Shown one piece after another: positions 1 to 6,629 of a stretch of 14,086 bases of DNA; the first letter of the stretch is position 1, and each line of letters opens with the position of its first letter. The notes beneath the pieces are model-generated. The model did no database searches. It saw nothing but the letters and a program-made list of their open reading frames with translations, and had not been told where the DNA came from. Both the position numbers and the translations under genes were made by a program. Source of the stretch: an uncultured Porphyromonadaceae bacterium (GTDB taxonomy: Bacteria > Bacteroidota > Bacteroidia > Bacteroidales > Muribaculaceae); contig URSD01000051.1 in the NCBI GenBank assembly GCA_900550395.1, positions 1-14,086 of the forward strand. The letters run 5' to 3'.

Positions 1-59
1 ATCCCTAAAAATTCCGATTTTATCTGAAATATTCAATTCTCAGAAGCTTTGACAATGGA

Positions 60-168
60 GGTTTTGCAACACCCTCTAAAATCCGGTTAGCCGCGGATTT
101 AGGCGCACAGCGCCGTATCCGCGGTAAGTTCAATAAAGGGCAACAACCTGCCGCATGGCGGGTTGCAC
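60..168 (-). repeat. Palindromic intergenic repeat PR1, copy 1
   Basis: Read on the minus strand, the element starts with a box at 144-168 (GTGCAACCCGCC, a short loop, CGGCAGGTTG) that is itself an imperfect hairpin. A nested hairpin follows at 87-127: outer stem CCGCGGAT (91-98) with ATCCGCGG (117-124), inner stem GGCGC (102-106) with GCGCC (110-114). It ends in CTAACCGGATTTTA and a weak GAGG/CCTC hairpin. The same modules in the same order occur at 219-352 and 11306-11417, with different outer-stem sequences. No open reading frame here looks real. The element could be a REP-like sequence moved by a RAYT transposase or a small MITE; no transposase is visible in the window. Confidence 0.75.
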
Positions 169-218
169 GACTTGCGGCCGCGCACCCTTCTGAAAATCTG
201 ATAATAAACCCGGACGTT

Positions 219-352
219 GTGCAACCCGCCATCCGGCAGGTTGATGCTTTTGTGGCGTTACCGGTGGTATGTCGCTCCCTACGGTCGCTCCTTAACCACC
301 GGCTAACCGAATTCAACCCGCGACAGGCGCGGGTTGTTCCCATTTTAGCGGA
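219..352 (+). repeat. Palindromic intergenic repeat PR1, copy 2
   Basis: This copy faces copy 1 head to head across a 50-bp spacer (169-218). The GTGCAACCCGCC...CGGCAGGTTG box is at 219-243. The first hairpin has outer stem CCGGTGGT (261-268) with ACCACCGG (295-302), enclosing a loop that keeps the TATG...CTTAA ends of the other copies. A second hairpin at 314-336 has stem CAACCCGCG with CGCGGGTTG. The right end runs through TTCCC and TTTT to about CGGACA (349-354), judged from the partial copy at the right edge of the window, which shares that stretch. Immediately to its right begins sequence homologous to the small-RNA tail at 10852-10932. Confidence 0.78.
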
Positions 353-353
353 C

Positions 354-425
354 AGCTCGGGCGGCACACCATGCACACAAACATGCAACAGCCGCATGCC
401 CCGATACCGGCATGCGGCTGTTTTT
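354..425 (+). ncRNA. Partial duplicate of a small-RNA 3' tail
   Basis: Read on the plus strand, about 70 bases from AGCTCGG through ACACAAACA to ACAGCCGCATGCC and a closing hairpin match the minus-strand sequence 10932-10852 with few substitutions. The two copies differ mainly in the loop of the terminal hairpin. The 5' part of the candidate RNA at 10852-11100 has no counterpart here: the match stops where PR1 copy 2 ends. I read it as a remnant, or as an independent transcript using the same tail module. No promoter is evident. Confidence 0.4.
387..425 (+). terminator. Rho-independent terminator-like hairpin
   Basis: A perfect 14-bp stem, AACAGCCGCATGCC (387-400) with GGCATGCGGCTGTT (409-422), closes an 8-nt loop and runs into five T residues on the plus strand. 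On the minus strand the stem is not followed by a clean U-tract, so the plus orientation fits better. The same stem occurs at 10857-10896, there oriented for the minus strand. No plus-strand gene is visible upstream in the window. Confidence 0.65.
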
Positions 426-437
426 ATGAGCCTGATC

Positions 438-495
438 GCGGGCGCCACGCGCCCGCAACCCTCTTACCAATAAACTATAAACTCTAAACTAAATA
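438..495 (-). repeat. AT-rich repeat plus GC hairpin, PR2 copy a
   Basis: On the minus strand, starting directly after the fcl stop codon, lies an AT-rich stretch (TTTAGTTTAGAG, TTTATAG, TTTATT), then GGTAAGAGGG, then a perfect hairpin GCGGGCG/CGCCCGC (438-456). The same order recurs at 11126-11191 with a different hairpin stem, and a degenerate AT-rich part is at 10667-10700. Since it begins at the fcl stop it may serve as the transcription end of the fucose operon, although no U-tract follows the hairpin. Confidence 0.65.
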
Positions 496-1437
496 TCACC
501 GTTCGGCGCGCATGGGATTGCTCAGGAAATCCTCGTAGGCGAGGCGTATGCCCTCGGGCAGCTCGGTGGTGTAGGTCCAGCCCAGACGCGCGGCCTTCGA
601 CACATCGAGCAGCTTGCGGGGCGTGCCGTTGGGGCGTGTGGTGTCCCAGAGTATGCGGCCCTTGTAGCCCACCACCTCAGCCACAAGCTCGGTGAGTTGC
701 TTGATGGTGAGTTCCTTGCCCGAGCCGGCGTTGACCGTCTCGTTGCCGGAATAGTTGTTCATGAGGAACACGCAGAGGTTGGCGAGGTCGTCCACGTAGA
801 GGAACTCGCGCAGAGGGCTGCCGTCGCCCCAGCAGGTCACCTCCTCCAGGCCTGCCTCCTTGGCCTCGTGGAAGCGGCGTATGAGGGCCGGAAGCACGTG
901 CGAGTGCTCCGGGTGGTAATTGTCGTTGGGGCCGTAAAGGTTGGTAGGCATCACTGAGATATAATCCGTGCCGTACTGGCGGTTGAGGTACTCGCAGTAT
1001 TTCAGGCCGGATATTTTGGCAAGGGCATATGCCTCGTTGGTCTGCTCGAGCGACGATGTGAGCAGGCAGCTCTCGGGCATGGGCTGCGGAGCAAGGCGCG
1101 GATAGATGCACGACGAGCCCAAGAACTCGAGCTTCTTGACGCCGTTGCGCCATGCGGCGTGGATGACGTTCATCTCAAGCATCATGTTGTCGTACATAAA
1201 ATCGGCGAGCGCCGACTGGTTGGCGACGATGCCGCCCACCTTGGCGGCGGCGAGGAATACGTATTCGGGCTTCTCCTGCTCGAAGAAACGGTTCACGGCC
1301 TCCTGGTTGATGAGGTCGAGTTCCTTGTGGGTGCGGGTGATGATATTGTTGTAGCCCTGACGGCGAAGCTCGCGCACGATGGCGGAGCCTACCATGCCGC
1401 GGTGGCCGGCTACATAGATTTTAGAATCTTTTTCCAT
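496..1437 (-). CDS. fcl: GDP-L-fucose synthase
   Basis: Cytoplasmic NADPH-dependent epimerase/reductase that turns GDP-4-keto-6-deoxy-D-mannose into GDP-L-fucose, the last step of de novo GDP-fucose synthesis. At 313 residues it is full length for the family. It is an extended short-chain dehydrogenase: the Rossmann motif GHRGMVG is at residues 11-17, the catalytic Ser in GSSCIYP is S108, and the YxxxK pair is Y137/K141. C110 and H180 correspond to the Cys and His assigned as epimerisation acid/base in the E. coli enzyme. It is the last gene of the operon, 36 nt after the fusion gene, and gmd at the operon head makes its substrate. Fucosylated capsule or glycoprotein is the likely end product. 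The ATG start fits the position of the Rossmann motif. Confidence 0.96.
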   Translation of the reverse strand: MEKDSKIYVAGHRGMVGSAIVRELRRQGYNNIITRTHKELDLINQEAVNRFFEQEKPEYVFLAAAKVGGIVANQSALADFMYDNMMLEMNVIHAAWRNGVKKLEFLGSSCIYPRLAPQPMPESCLLTSSLEQTNEAYALAKISGLKYCEYLNRQYGTDYISVMPTNLYGPNDNYHPEHSHVLPALIRRFHEAKEAGLEEVTCWGDGSPLREFLYVDDLANLCVFLMNNYSGNETVNAGSGKELTIKQLTELVAEVVGYKGRILWDTTRPNGTPRKLLDVSKAARLGWTYTTELPEGIRLAYEDFLSNPMRAER

Positions 1438-1473
1438 AACTTTCTATATCTGTATAGGTTGGATAGTTTTCTG

Positions 1474-2646
1474 TCAGAATGAATCCTTGCGGCGGATTTT
1501 GATGGGGATGACGCCCTCGTCGGGAACTCGGTCGACCACGAGAGCCAGATGGCCGCCGCCTCCGGCGCCGAGCATCTTCCAGGCCAGCGCACGGTCGCGC
1601 CACGCGTCGATGAACTCCTGCACGCCGGGCTGCATCATGGCCGGGAACATGGCCACCTGCGCGTTGAACGAGTCGCGGAATGCCTCGGCGAAGGCCGTCA
1701 GGTCGCGCGCCAGAATGGCGTCCCAGCAGCGCGCGGCGGCACCGGTGAGGTCGGCTACTTTGGCCGGCGTGATGTCCTTGCCCTCCACCACGGAGCAGCC
1801 GGGGCGGCGCGGGAACATGGGCACGAGGCACACATGCTCCTCGAGCCACGAGAGAACGGCCTCGTCGTGGCACGACTCGATGCGCGCCGGCCAGTAGTGG
1901 CCGTCGTAGAAATGGCGGTTGAGGCCCGACATGCATATGCCTATGGCATCCTGCGCTCCGCTGATGTGGCCCTTGTTCTCGGGGTCGTTCTCGAAGCAGA
2001 ACAGCAGGCGGGCGAGCATCTCCTCGTTGTAGTTGGGAAGCTCGAAGGGCCATATCTTGCGGGCGGCGTTGCGCGTGGAGGTGGACATGCCGCCGCGCTC
2101 CATGAACTCCACCGTGGGCTCGATGCTGACCGTGAGCGCCCAGCCCGAGCCGTACTGCGACACGTAGGGCTGATCGATCCACGTGCCGGCCAGGTCGACA
2201 CGATAAGGCAGATGCGACTTCACGCCGGTGCGCAGCGACGTGGTGGACCGTGCCGTGAGGCCCGCGTCGGGCACACGCTCCAGCTCCACGTACTCGATGC
2301 CGCGGGCGGCGCACAGCTCGCGCTTGACGTCGCTGCCGCCGTCGCTGTTGACAACAAAAATATCGGGCTGCACCATGTTCATCGTCTCCACGAAGTCGAG
2401 CATGCCCGAACCGGGATTGATGTAGGCGTCCTTGACGTAGCGTATGCTCTTCACCATGTAGAGGCGCTCCTTCTCGGAGTAGACCGTCTTGCGGTGCTTG
2501 AGGGCCTCGATGGTGGCGTCGGAGCCTATGCCCACGTAGAGGTCGCCGTACTGCGAGGCGGCCTTGAAGAAGGCCACATGGCCCGAATGGAGCATGTCGT
2601 AGCAGCCCGACACGAATACTTTTTTCTTAGGAGTGTTTTCCTGCAT
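1474..2646 (-). CDS. Nucleotidyltransferase / GHMP-kinase fusion
   Basis: A 390-residue two-domain protein. Residues 8-139 form a cytidylyltransferase-like (RfaE/HldE C-domain type) nucleotidyltransferase: the HxGH motif is HSGH at 20-23 and the closing RSTTSLR at 133-139 resembles the family's ISSTxIR motif. Residues 145-385 form a sugar-type GHMP kinase: motif 1 PYRVDLAGTW (148-157), a heptose-kinase-like QD pair (Q232, D233) and motif 3 GAGGGGH (360-366). The usual motif 2 (GLGSSSA) is not obvious; GGMSTSTRNAA (185-195) may stand in for it. Together the domains would phosphorylate a free sugar and attach a nucleotide. Its start overlaps the permease gene by 20 bp, suggesting translational coupling and imported sugar as substrate. 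L-fucose salvage is an inference; heptose or another 6-deoxysugar is possible. Annotators may call it HldE-like, but HldE has a PfkB kinase and the opposite domain order. Confidence 0.85.
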   Translation of the reverse strand: MQENTPKKKVFVSGCYDMLHSGHVAFFKAASQYGDLYVGIGSDATIEALKHRKTVYSEKERLYMVKSIRYVKDAYINPGSGMLDFVETMNMVQPDIFVVNSDGGSDVKRELCAARGIEYVELERVPDAGLTARSTTSLRTGVKSHLPYRVDLAGTWIDQPYVSQYGSGWALTVSIEPTVEFMERGGMSTSTRNAARKIWPFELPNYNEEMLARLLFCFENDPENKGHISGAQDAIGICMSGLNRHFYDGHYWPARIESCHDEAVLSWLEEHVCLVPMFPRRPGCSVVEGKDITPAKVADLTGAAARCWDAILARDLTAFAEAFRDSFNAQVAMFPAMMQPGVQEFIDAWRDRALAWKMLGAGGGGHLALVVDRVPDEGVIPIKIRRKDSF

Positions 2647-3877
2647 CGGATTTCAGAATTCCAAGTGAGTAGAGAAGAATGACGGCAAAGCAGAGGGCCG
2701 ACACCGCGAACGAGACGGATATGCCCGCCGCGTCCGAAACCCACGCCTGAAGCGGCGTGAGCAGCGCGCCGCCCAGAATAGCCATTATCAGGCCGGAAGC
2801 GGCAATTTTGGCGTCCTCGGGAGCTATGCCGTCGAGTGCTATGCCATAGATTGTGGGGAACATCAGCGACATCGCGGCCGAGATGAGCACGAGGGCCACT
2901 ATAGCCGCCATACCCGACGCGCCCATCACCACCAGCGTCAGCACGAGGGCCGACGCGGAAGCTGCGGCGAGCAGCCGCACGGGAGCGATATACTTCATCA
3001 GCCACGTGAACACGAAGCGGAAGAAGGTGAAGCCGAGTATCGACAGCAGGAACACCGTGGAGGCCGACTTCTCCGCCAGACCGAGCTCGTGCATGGCAAG
3101 GCGGATATTGAACGACCACACGCACGTCTGCACGCCCACGTAGAAGAACTGCGCCACTACGCCGTAGCGGTAGCGGCGTATGCCCCACAGGCGCCGGAAG
3201 CACTCCGCCACGCCCGAGGAGGCCGAACGGTCGCGGTCGCCGGGCATGCGCACCAGCGCTATCACGACGAGTAGCACGAGCAGCCCGAAGCCTATGAGCA
3301 TGTAGGTGCCGCTGACGGCGTCCAGCTCGTGCATCTGCACGGCGCGCAGCGCGTCGGCGTCCATGCCGGAGCGCTCGGCTGCGTCGGCGGCGTTAAGCTC
3401 GCCGAGGATGAAGTGGCGGCTGATGAGGATGCCGCATATGGCGCCTACGGGATTGAACGTCTGCGCGATGTTGAGTCGGCGCGTGGCCGATTCCTGCGGT
3501 CCCATGGAGAGAATGTAGGGATTGGCCGTGGTCTCGAGCACGGCGCAGCCCGCCGCCATGATGTATATGGCGAAGAGGTAGAACGCATAGGACGCGGCCT
3601 GACCGGCGGGATAGAACAGCATGGTGCCGGCGGCATACATGGCGAGGCCGAGCAGGATGCCCGACTTGTAGCTGTAGCGCCGGATGAAGAGAGCTGCGGG
3701 CAACGCGAAGCAGAAGTATGCTCCGTAGAACGAAAATTGCACGAGCGACGTCTGCACGTCGCTCATGCTCATTATTCGCTTGAAGGCCGCCAGCAGCGTG
3801 TCGTTCATGTTGTTGGCCATTCCCCAGACGAGGAAGAGCAGCGACACCAGCAGGAACGGCAGTCTGTAGCGTTTCAT
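2627..3877 (-). CDS. fucP: L-fucose:H+ symporter family sugar permease
   Basis: A 416-residue inner-membrane MFS transporter with about 12 hydrophobic helices, clearly of the FucP family. ANNMNDTLL (21-29) matches the ANNLNDILL of E. coli FucP, placing the proton-coupling Asp at D26. CAVLETTANPYILSMGP (111-127) matches the segment holding the substrate and proton-linked Glu, here E115. RLNIAQTFNPVGA (134-146), a central YRYGVVAQFFYVGVQT-type segment and a late SLMFPTIYGIALDG segment also follow FucP. Known members import L-fucose, glucose or galactose with protons, so the exact sugar is uncertain; the gmd/fcl neighbours favour L-fucose or a related sugar. It starts 10 nt after the gmd stop and overlaps the next gene by 20 bp. 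Confidence 0.88.
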   Translation of the reverse strand: MKRYRLPFLLVSLLFLVWGMANNMNDTLLAAFKRIMSMSDVQTSLVQFSFYGAYFCFALPAALFIRRYSYKSGILLGLAMYAAGTMLFYPAGQAASYAFYLFAIYIMAAGCAVLETTANPYILSMGPQESATRRLNIAQTFNPVGAICGILISRHFILGELNAADAAERSGMDADALRAVQMHELDAVSGTYMLIGFGLLVLLVVIALVRMPGDRDRSASSGVAECFRRLWGIRRYRYGVVAQFFYVGVQTCVWSFNIRLAMHELGLAEKSASTVFLLSILGFTFFRFVFTWLMKYIAPVRLLAAASASALVLTLVVMGASGMAAIVALVLISAAMSLMFPTIYGIALDGIAPEDAKIAASGLIMAILGGALLTPLQAWVSDAAGISVSFAVSALCFAVILLYSLGILKSDAGKHS

Positions 3878-3887
3878 CAGGTCAGGC

Positions 3888-4976
3888 TTACTTCACGATG
3901 CCTTTCTCGAGATATTCGGCGAGGTTGGTGCGCACGCTCTCGCTGGCACGCTCTACGGCCACCTTTGCCATGTCGGCGTCGGTCATTATCTTGACGAGCT
4001 CGGCGAAGGAGGTCTTCTGCGGGTTCCAGTGCAGCTCGGCGCGGGCCTTGGTGGGGTCGCCCCAGAGGTTGACGACGTCGGTGGGACGGTAGAAGTCGGG
4101 ACTCACCTCAACGATCACCTTGCCGGTGGCTTTGTCGATGCCTTTCTCGTCGGCGCCTTCGCCCTGCCATTCAATCTCGATGCCTACGTTGTGGAAGGCC
4201 AGCGTGGCGAACTCGCGCACGGAGTGCTGCTCACCGGTGGCGATGACAAAGTCCTCGGGAGTCTCGTGCTGGAGAATGAGCCACATGCACTCCACGTAGT
4301 CCTTGGCGTAGCCCCAGTCGCGGAGGCTGGAGAGGTTGCCGAGATAGAGTTTTTCCTGCTTGCCCTGCGCGATGCGTGCGGCGGCCAGGGTGATCTTGCG
4401 CGTGACGAAGGTCTCGCCGCGGCGCTCGCTCTCGTGGTTGAAGAGGATGCCGGAGCAGCAGAACATGTTGTAGGCCTCGCGGTACTCCTTCACGATCCAG
4501 AAGCCGTACTGCTTGGCAACGGCATAGGGGCTGTAGGGGTGGAACGGGGTGTTCTCGTTCTGCGGCACTTCCTCCACCTTACCGTAAAGTTCGGAAGTGG
4601 AGGCCTGGTAGATGCGGCATGTGTCGGCGAGGCCGCACTGACGCACGCCCTCAAGGATGCGGAGCACACCCACGGCGTCGACATCGGCCGTAAACTCGGG
4701 CGAGTCGAAGCTCACCTGCACGTGGCTCTGCGCGCCGAGATTGTAAATCTCGTCGGGACGCACTTTGTTGATTACCTGTATCACCGACATGGAATCGCCC
4801 AGGTCGGCATAGTGCAGGTGGAAGCGGGGGTGGCCCTCAAGATGAGCTATACGCTCACGATAGTCTACCGACGAACGGCGTATGGTGCCATGTACGTCAT
4901 AGCCTTTTTCAATAAGGAATTCGGCGAGGAACGAACCGTCCTGGCCGGTCACGCCTGTGATAAGTGCGGTTTTCAT
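3888..4976 (-). CDS. gmd: GDP-mannose 4,6-dehydratase
   Basis: Cytoplasmic NADP-dependent enzyme that converts GDP-D-mannose to GDP-4-keto-6-deoxy-D-mannose, the first committed step to GDP-L-fucose. At 362 residues it has family-typical length. Seen in the sequence: the Rossmann motif GVTGQDG (8-14), the active-site segment STSELYG with T127 and E129, the YxxxK pair Y151/K155, and NHESERRG (180-187), which lies in the nucleotide-sugar binding region. It is the first gene of the fucose operon; its product feeds fcl at the other end. A -7 promoter box lies about 40 nt upstream and no Shine-Dalgarno site is evident, as usual in Bacteroidetes. Confidence 0.97.
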   Translation of the reverse strand: MKTALITGVTGQDGSFLAEFLIEKGYDVHGTIRRSSVDYRERIAHLEGHPRFHLHYADLGDSMSVIQVINKVRPDEIYNLGAQSHVQVSFDSPEFTADVDAVGVLRILEGVRQCGLADTCRIYQASTSELYGKVEEVPQNENTPFHPYSPYAVAKQYGFWIVKEYREAYNMFCCSGILFNHESERRGETFVTRKITLAAARIAQGKQEKLYLGNLSSLRDWGYAKDYVECMWLILQHETPEDFVIATGEQHSVREFATLAFHNVGIEIEWQGEGADEKGIDKATGKVIVEVSPDFYRPTDVVNLWGDPTKARAELHWNPQKTSFAELVKIMTDADMAKVAVERASESVRTNLAEYLEKGIVK

Positions 4977-5016
4977 ATTTCTTTTTTGCCTGTGTGTGAT
5001 AAATATTTTACCGCCG

Positions 5017-5024
5017 CAAAGTTA
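5017..5024 (-). promoter_or_regulatory. Bacteroidetes -7 box for the gmd operon
   Basis: The minus strand reads TAACTTTG followed by C, a perfect TAnnTTTG. A clear TTTG -33 box at the right spacing is missing; the region upstream is a run of T and A. The predicted transcription start is about 35 nt before the gmd ATG. Confidence 0.65.
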
Positions 5025-5060
5025 CGAATTTTTTATGAAAAAACCTTACAACAAACAGCT

Positions 5061-5090
5061 AAAAGACAGGGACATGCCGCGCATGCCCCT
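5061..5090 (-). terminator. Terminator after the cotH-like gene
   Basis: The minus-strand RNA folds AGGGGCATG with CATGTCCCT (9 bp including one G-U pair) around a 5-nt loop, followed by GTCTTTTAG. It lies about 25 nt past the stop codon and before the gmd promoter. The G-U pair makes the stem complete only on the minus strand. The U-tract is short. Confidence 0.55.
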
Positions 5091-5114
5091 GAATCAGCCA
5101 TATTTTTCTACGGA

Positions 5115-6530
5115 TTATCTGACGGAAAACTTGCGGCCGCGGGCGATGTACAGTCCCTCGGGAAGAACGGCGGCGGCAGCCTGCTCGCTTGCAAACTCAC
5201 CCACGCAGATACCCTGCAGATTGTAGACCCTGACGGGCCCGGCGTCGGCCGGATCGACCGACACGACGGGTGCGGCACCGCTTTGGCTCTCGGGGAGATG
5301 CTCGTTGAACCATTCTATGTTGCGATGGATTATCCGCTTGATCCAGTTGACTCGGTAGTCCACGTCATGACTCGAATTGCCGGTCCAGCGGATATCATCG
5401 TTTTTCCAGGCTTCTCGCGTGGGCAGGAGACTGGCCTCTATCATGGCGTCCACCTGCGGGAGCTTGTCATAGACCTCGCTCCACACCTTGCGTACGGCAT
5501 TGCAGAAGCTCTCGTAGCGGATAAGGCCGGTTATCCAGTGGGGTATGAAGTAGTACTCGGCTTTCAAGCGGAATGTGTAGTCGGTCTTCTCACGGTCATA
5601 GCTGGCAATGTCCCAGATGGGGCCGGCCACCCATTTTGCATCATCTTTCAGGTCCTTGTGTAGATAAAAGCTGCCGTTGAAGCCGTCGGGATTGTCCATG
5701 ACTTCCTGAAGAATAAAGAAGCGGGCCATGCTCTCTGCGTCGATGTACTTCTCCCACTCGGCCGAGCTAAGGTCGTCGGAATATATCGCCGAATTGACCG
5801 CCGTGATTTCATCTGTGAGCCAGTCGCGCTGCTCGGCCGACAGCTCCTCGGGCGAATGATATGTGACCCTGAGGTCCCAGTCGCCGGTCTCGGGTATCTT
5901 TATCTGATATTCGTCATCGTAATTGTCAATCTCGACGAGCCATCCGCCCTTTATCAGCTCCGGGTCGGTCTCACCGTCAGGTTGCTCGTGGATGTTGACG
6001 CGGTTCTTGTCGATGCGTACTGTCTCTGAAAGGAAATACATGCCGATATATTCATCGTTGAGCACGACCTCCACCGACCGGTAGCGGGGCGTCCATGCGA
6101 ATCCCATCAACGCGCCCAGTTCCATGCCGGCGGCATTGGCCTCCAGAGGCTTCAGCAAGGCCCAGTGCTTGTTCTTGGGCATGCCGAGCAGAGAGGTTTT
6201 CGATGCCAGTTTTATTTTATACGGCTTTTTGTCGCCGAGCCACGACGAGTTGCCTCTGCCGCGTATCTGCATTTCGGCCGGTTCGGTAGCCGAACCGACA
6301 GATTCCATTCCCTCGGCGCCCATGGCGTCAAGCCAGTATGTGGCGTTGAGGTATTCTGTTTTCGATGTTATGGGCTCGTTATTCTCGGTGTGAATGTTCA
6401 GCACAGGCAGCGTGCCGGAGCAATTCACTTCAGCAGACCGATAGGGGGGGGTATTTTGTGCTGTGGCACAGACATTTACACCAAGCGCCACCAGCATTGC
6501 AACAGTATAACTGAAAAAAGTTTTTGACAT
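5115..6530 (-). CDS. Secreted CotH-like protein kinase
   Basis: A 471-residue exported protein of the CotH kinase family, atypical kinases first described in Bacillus spore coats and common as secreted or surface proteins in gut Bacteroidetes, where substrates are mostly unknown. A signal peptide covers residues 1 to about 24 (hydrophobic stretch, VCATA then QNTPP). The family hallmark GRGNSSW is at 91-97, followed by KKPYKIKL; GPIWDIASYD (303-312) holds the conserved late Asp residues. The tail VYNLQG...GLYIARG (435-465) resembles the C-terminal tails of secreted Bacteroidales proteins. I chose the ATG at 6530 because it opens the signal peptide; an in-frame ATG 38 codons upstream would lie above the promoter. 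A run of eight C residues codes for residues 27-29 (see findings). The gene is monocistronic, between a promoter and a terminator. Confidence 0.9.
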   Translation of the reverse strand: MSKTFFSYTVAMLVALGVNVCATAQNTPPYRSAEVNCSGTLPVLNIHTENNEPITSKTEYLNATYWLDAMGAEGMESVGSATEPAEMQIRGRGNSSWLGDKKPYKIKLASKTSLLGMPKNKHWALLKPLEANAAGMELGALMGFAWTPRYRSVEVVLNDEYIGMYFLSETVRIDKNRVNIHEQPDGETDPELIKGGWLVEIDNYDDEYQIKIPETGDWDLRVTYHSPEELSAEQRDWLTDEITAVNSAIYSDDLSSAEWEKYIDAESMARFFILQEVMDNPDGFNGSFYLHKDLKDDAKWVAGPIWDIASYDREKTDYTFRLKAEYYFIPHWITGLIRYESFCNAVRKVWSEVYDKLPQVDAMIEASLLPTREAWKNDDIRWTGNSSHDVDYRVNWIKRIIHRNIEWFNEHLPESQSGAAPVVSVDPADAGPVRVYNLQGICVGEFASEQAAAAVLPEGLYIARGRKFSVR

Positions 6531-6569
6531 GTGTTTTCCTCGTATTTGTATCAATTCATATATCGGGAA

Positions 6570-6577
6570 CAAAATTA
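6570..6577 (-). promoter_or_regulatory. -7 box for the cotH-like gene
   Basis: The minus strand reads TAATTTTG, matching TAnnTTTG, about 40 nt before the ATG. A GTTG sequence lies 22 nt upstream as a poor -33 candidate. The box rules out the longer upstream start codon. Confidence 0.55.
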
Positions 6578-6629
6578 CTAAAAAATCACCATAACTCCAC
6601 AACCGCGTTGCCAAAAGGGCATAATACGG

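Noticed and set aside
144..243. CRISPR array
   Set aside because: The repeats are inverted, only two per locus, and the spacers are not regularly iterated. No cas gene is present.
20..448. 142-codon minus-strand open frame in the left intergenic region
   Set aside because: It runs through two PR1 repeats and the terminator hairpin; codons are explained by the palindromes and no protein family is recognised.
1443..1456. Short CTATA/TATAG hairpin between the fusion gene and fcl as an attenuator
   Set aside because: A five-pair AT stem is too weak, and nothing else suggests regulation within the operon.
1549..2682. Long plus-strand open frame opposite the nucleotidyltransferase/kinase gene
   Set aside because: It is antisense to a gene with clear motifs. 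Its product is Val/Ala/His/Arg-rich without domains, as expected from the reverse strand of GC-rich coding sequence.
4029..5663. 544-codon plus-strand open frame across gmd, its promoter and the cotH-like gene
   Set aside because: It crosses two real genes and a promoter/terminator region, and the product is low-complexity with no recognisable domain. A GC-rich antisense shadow.
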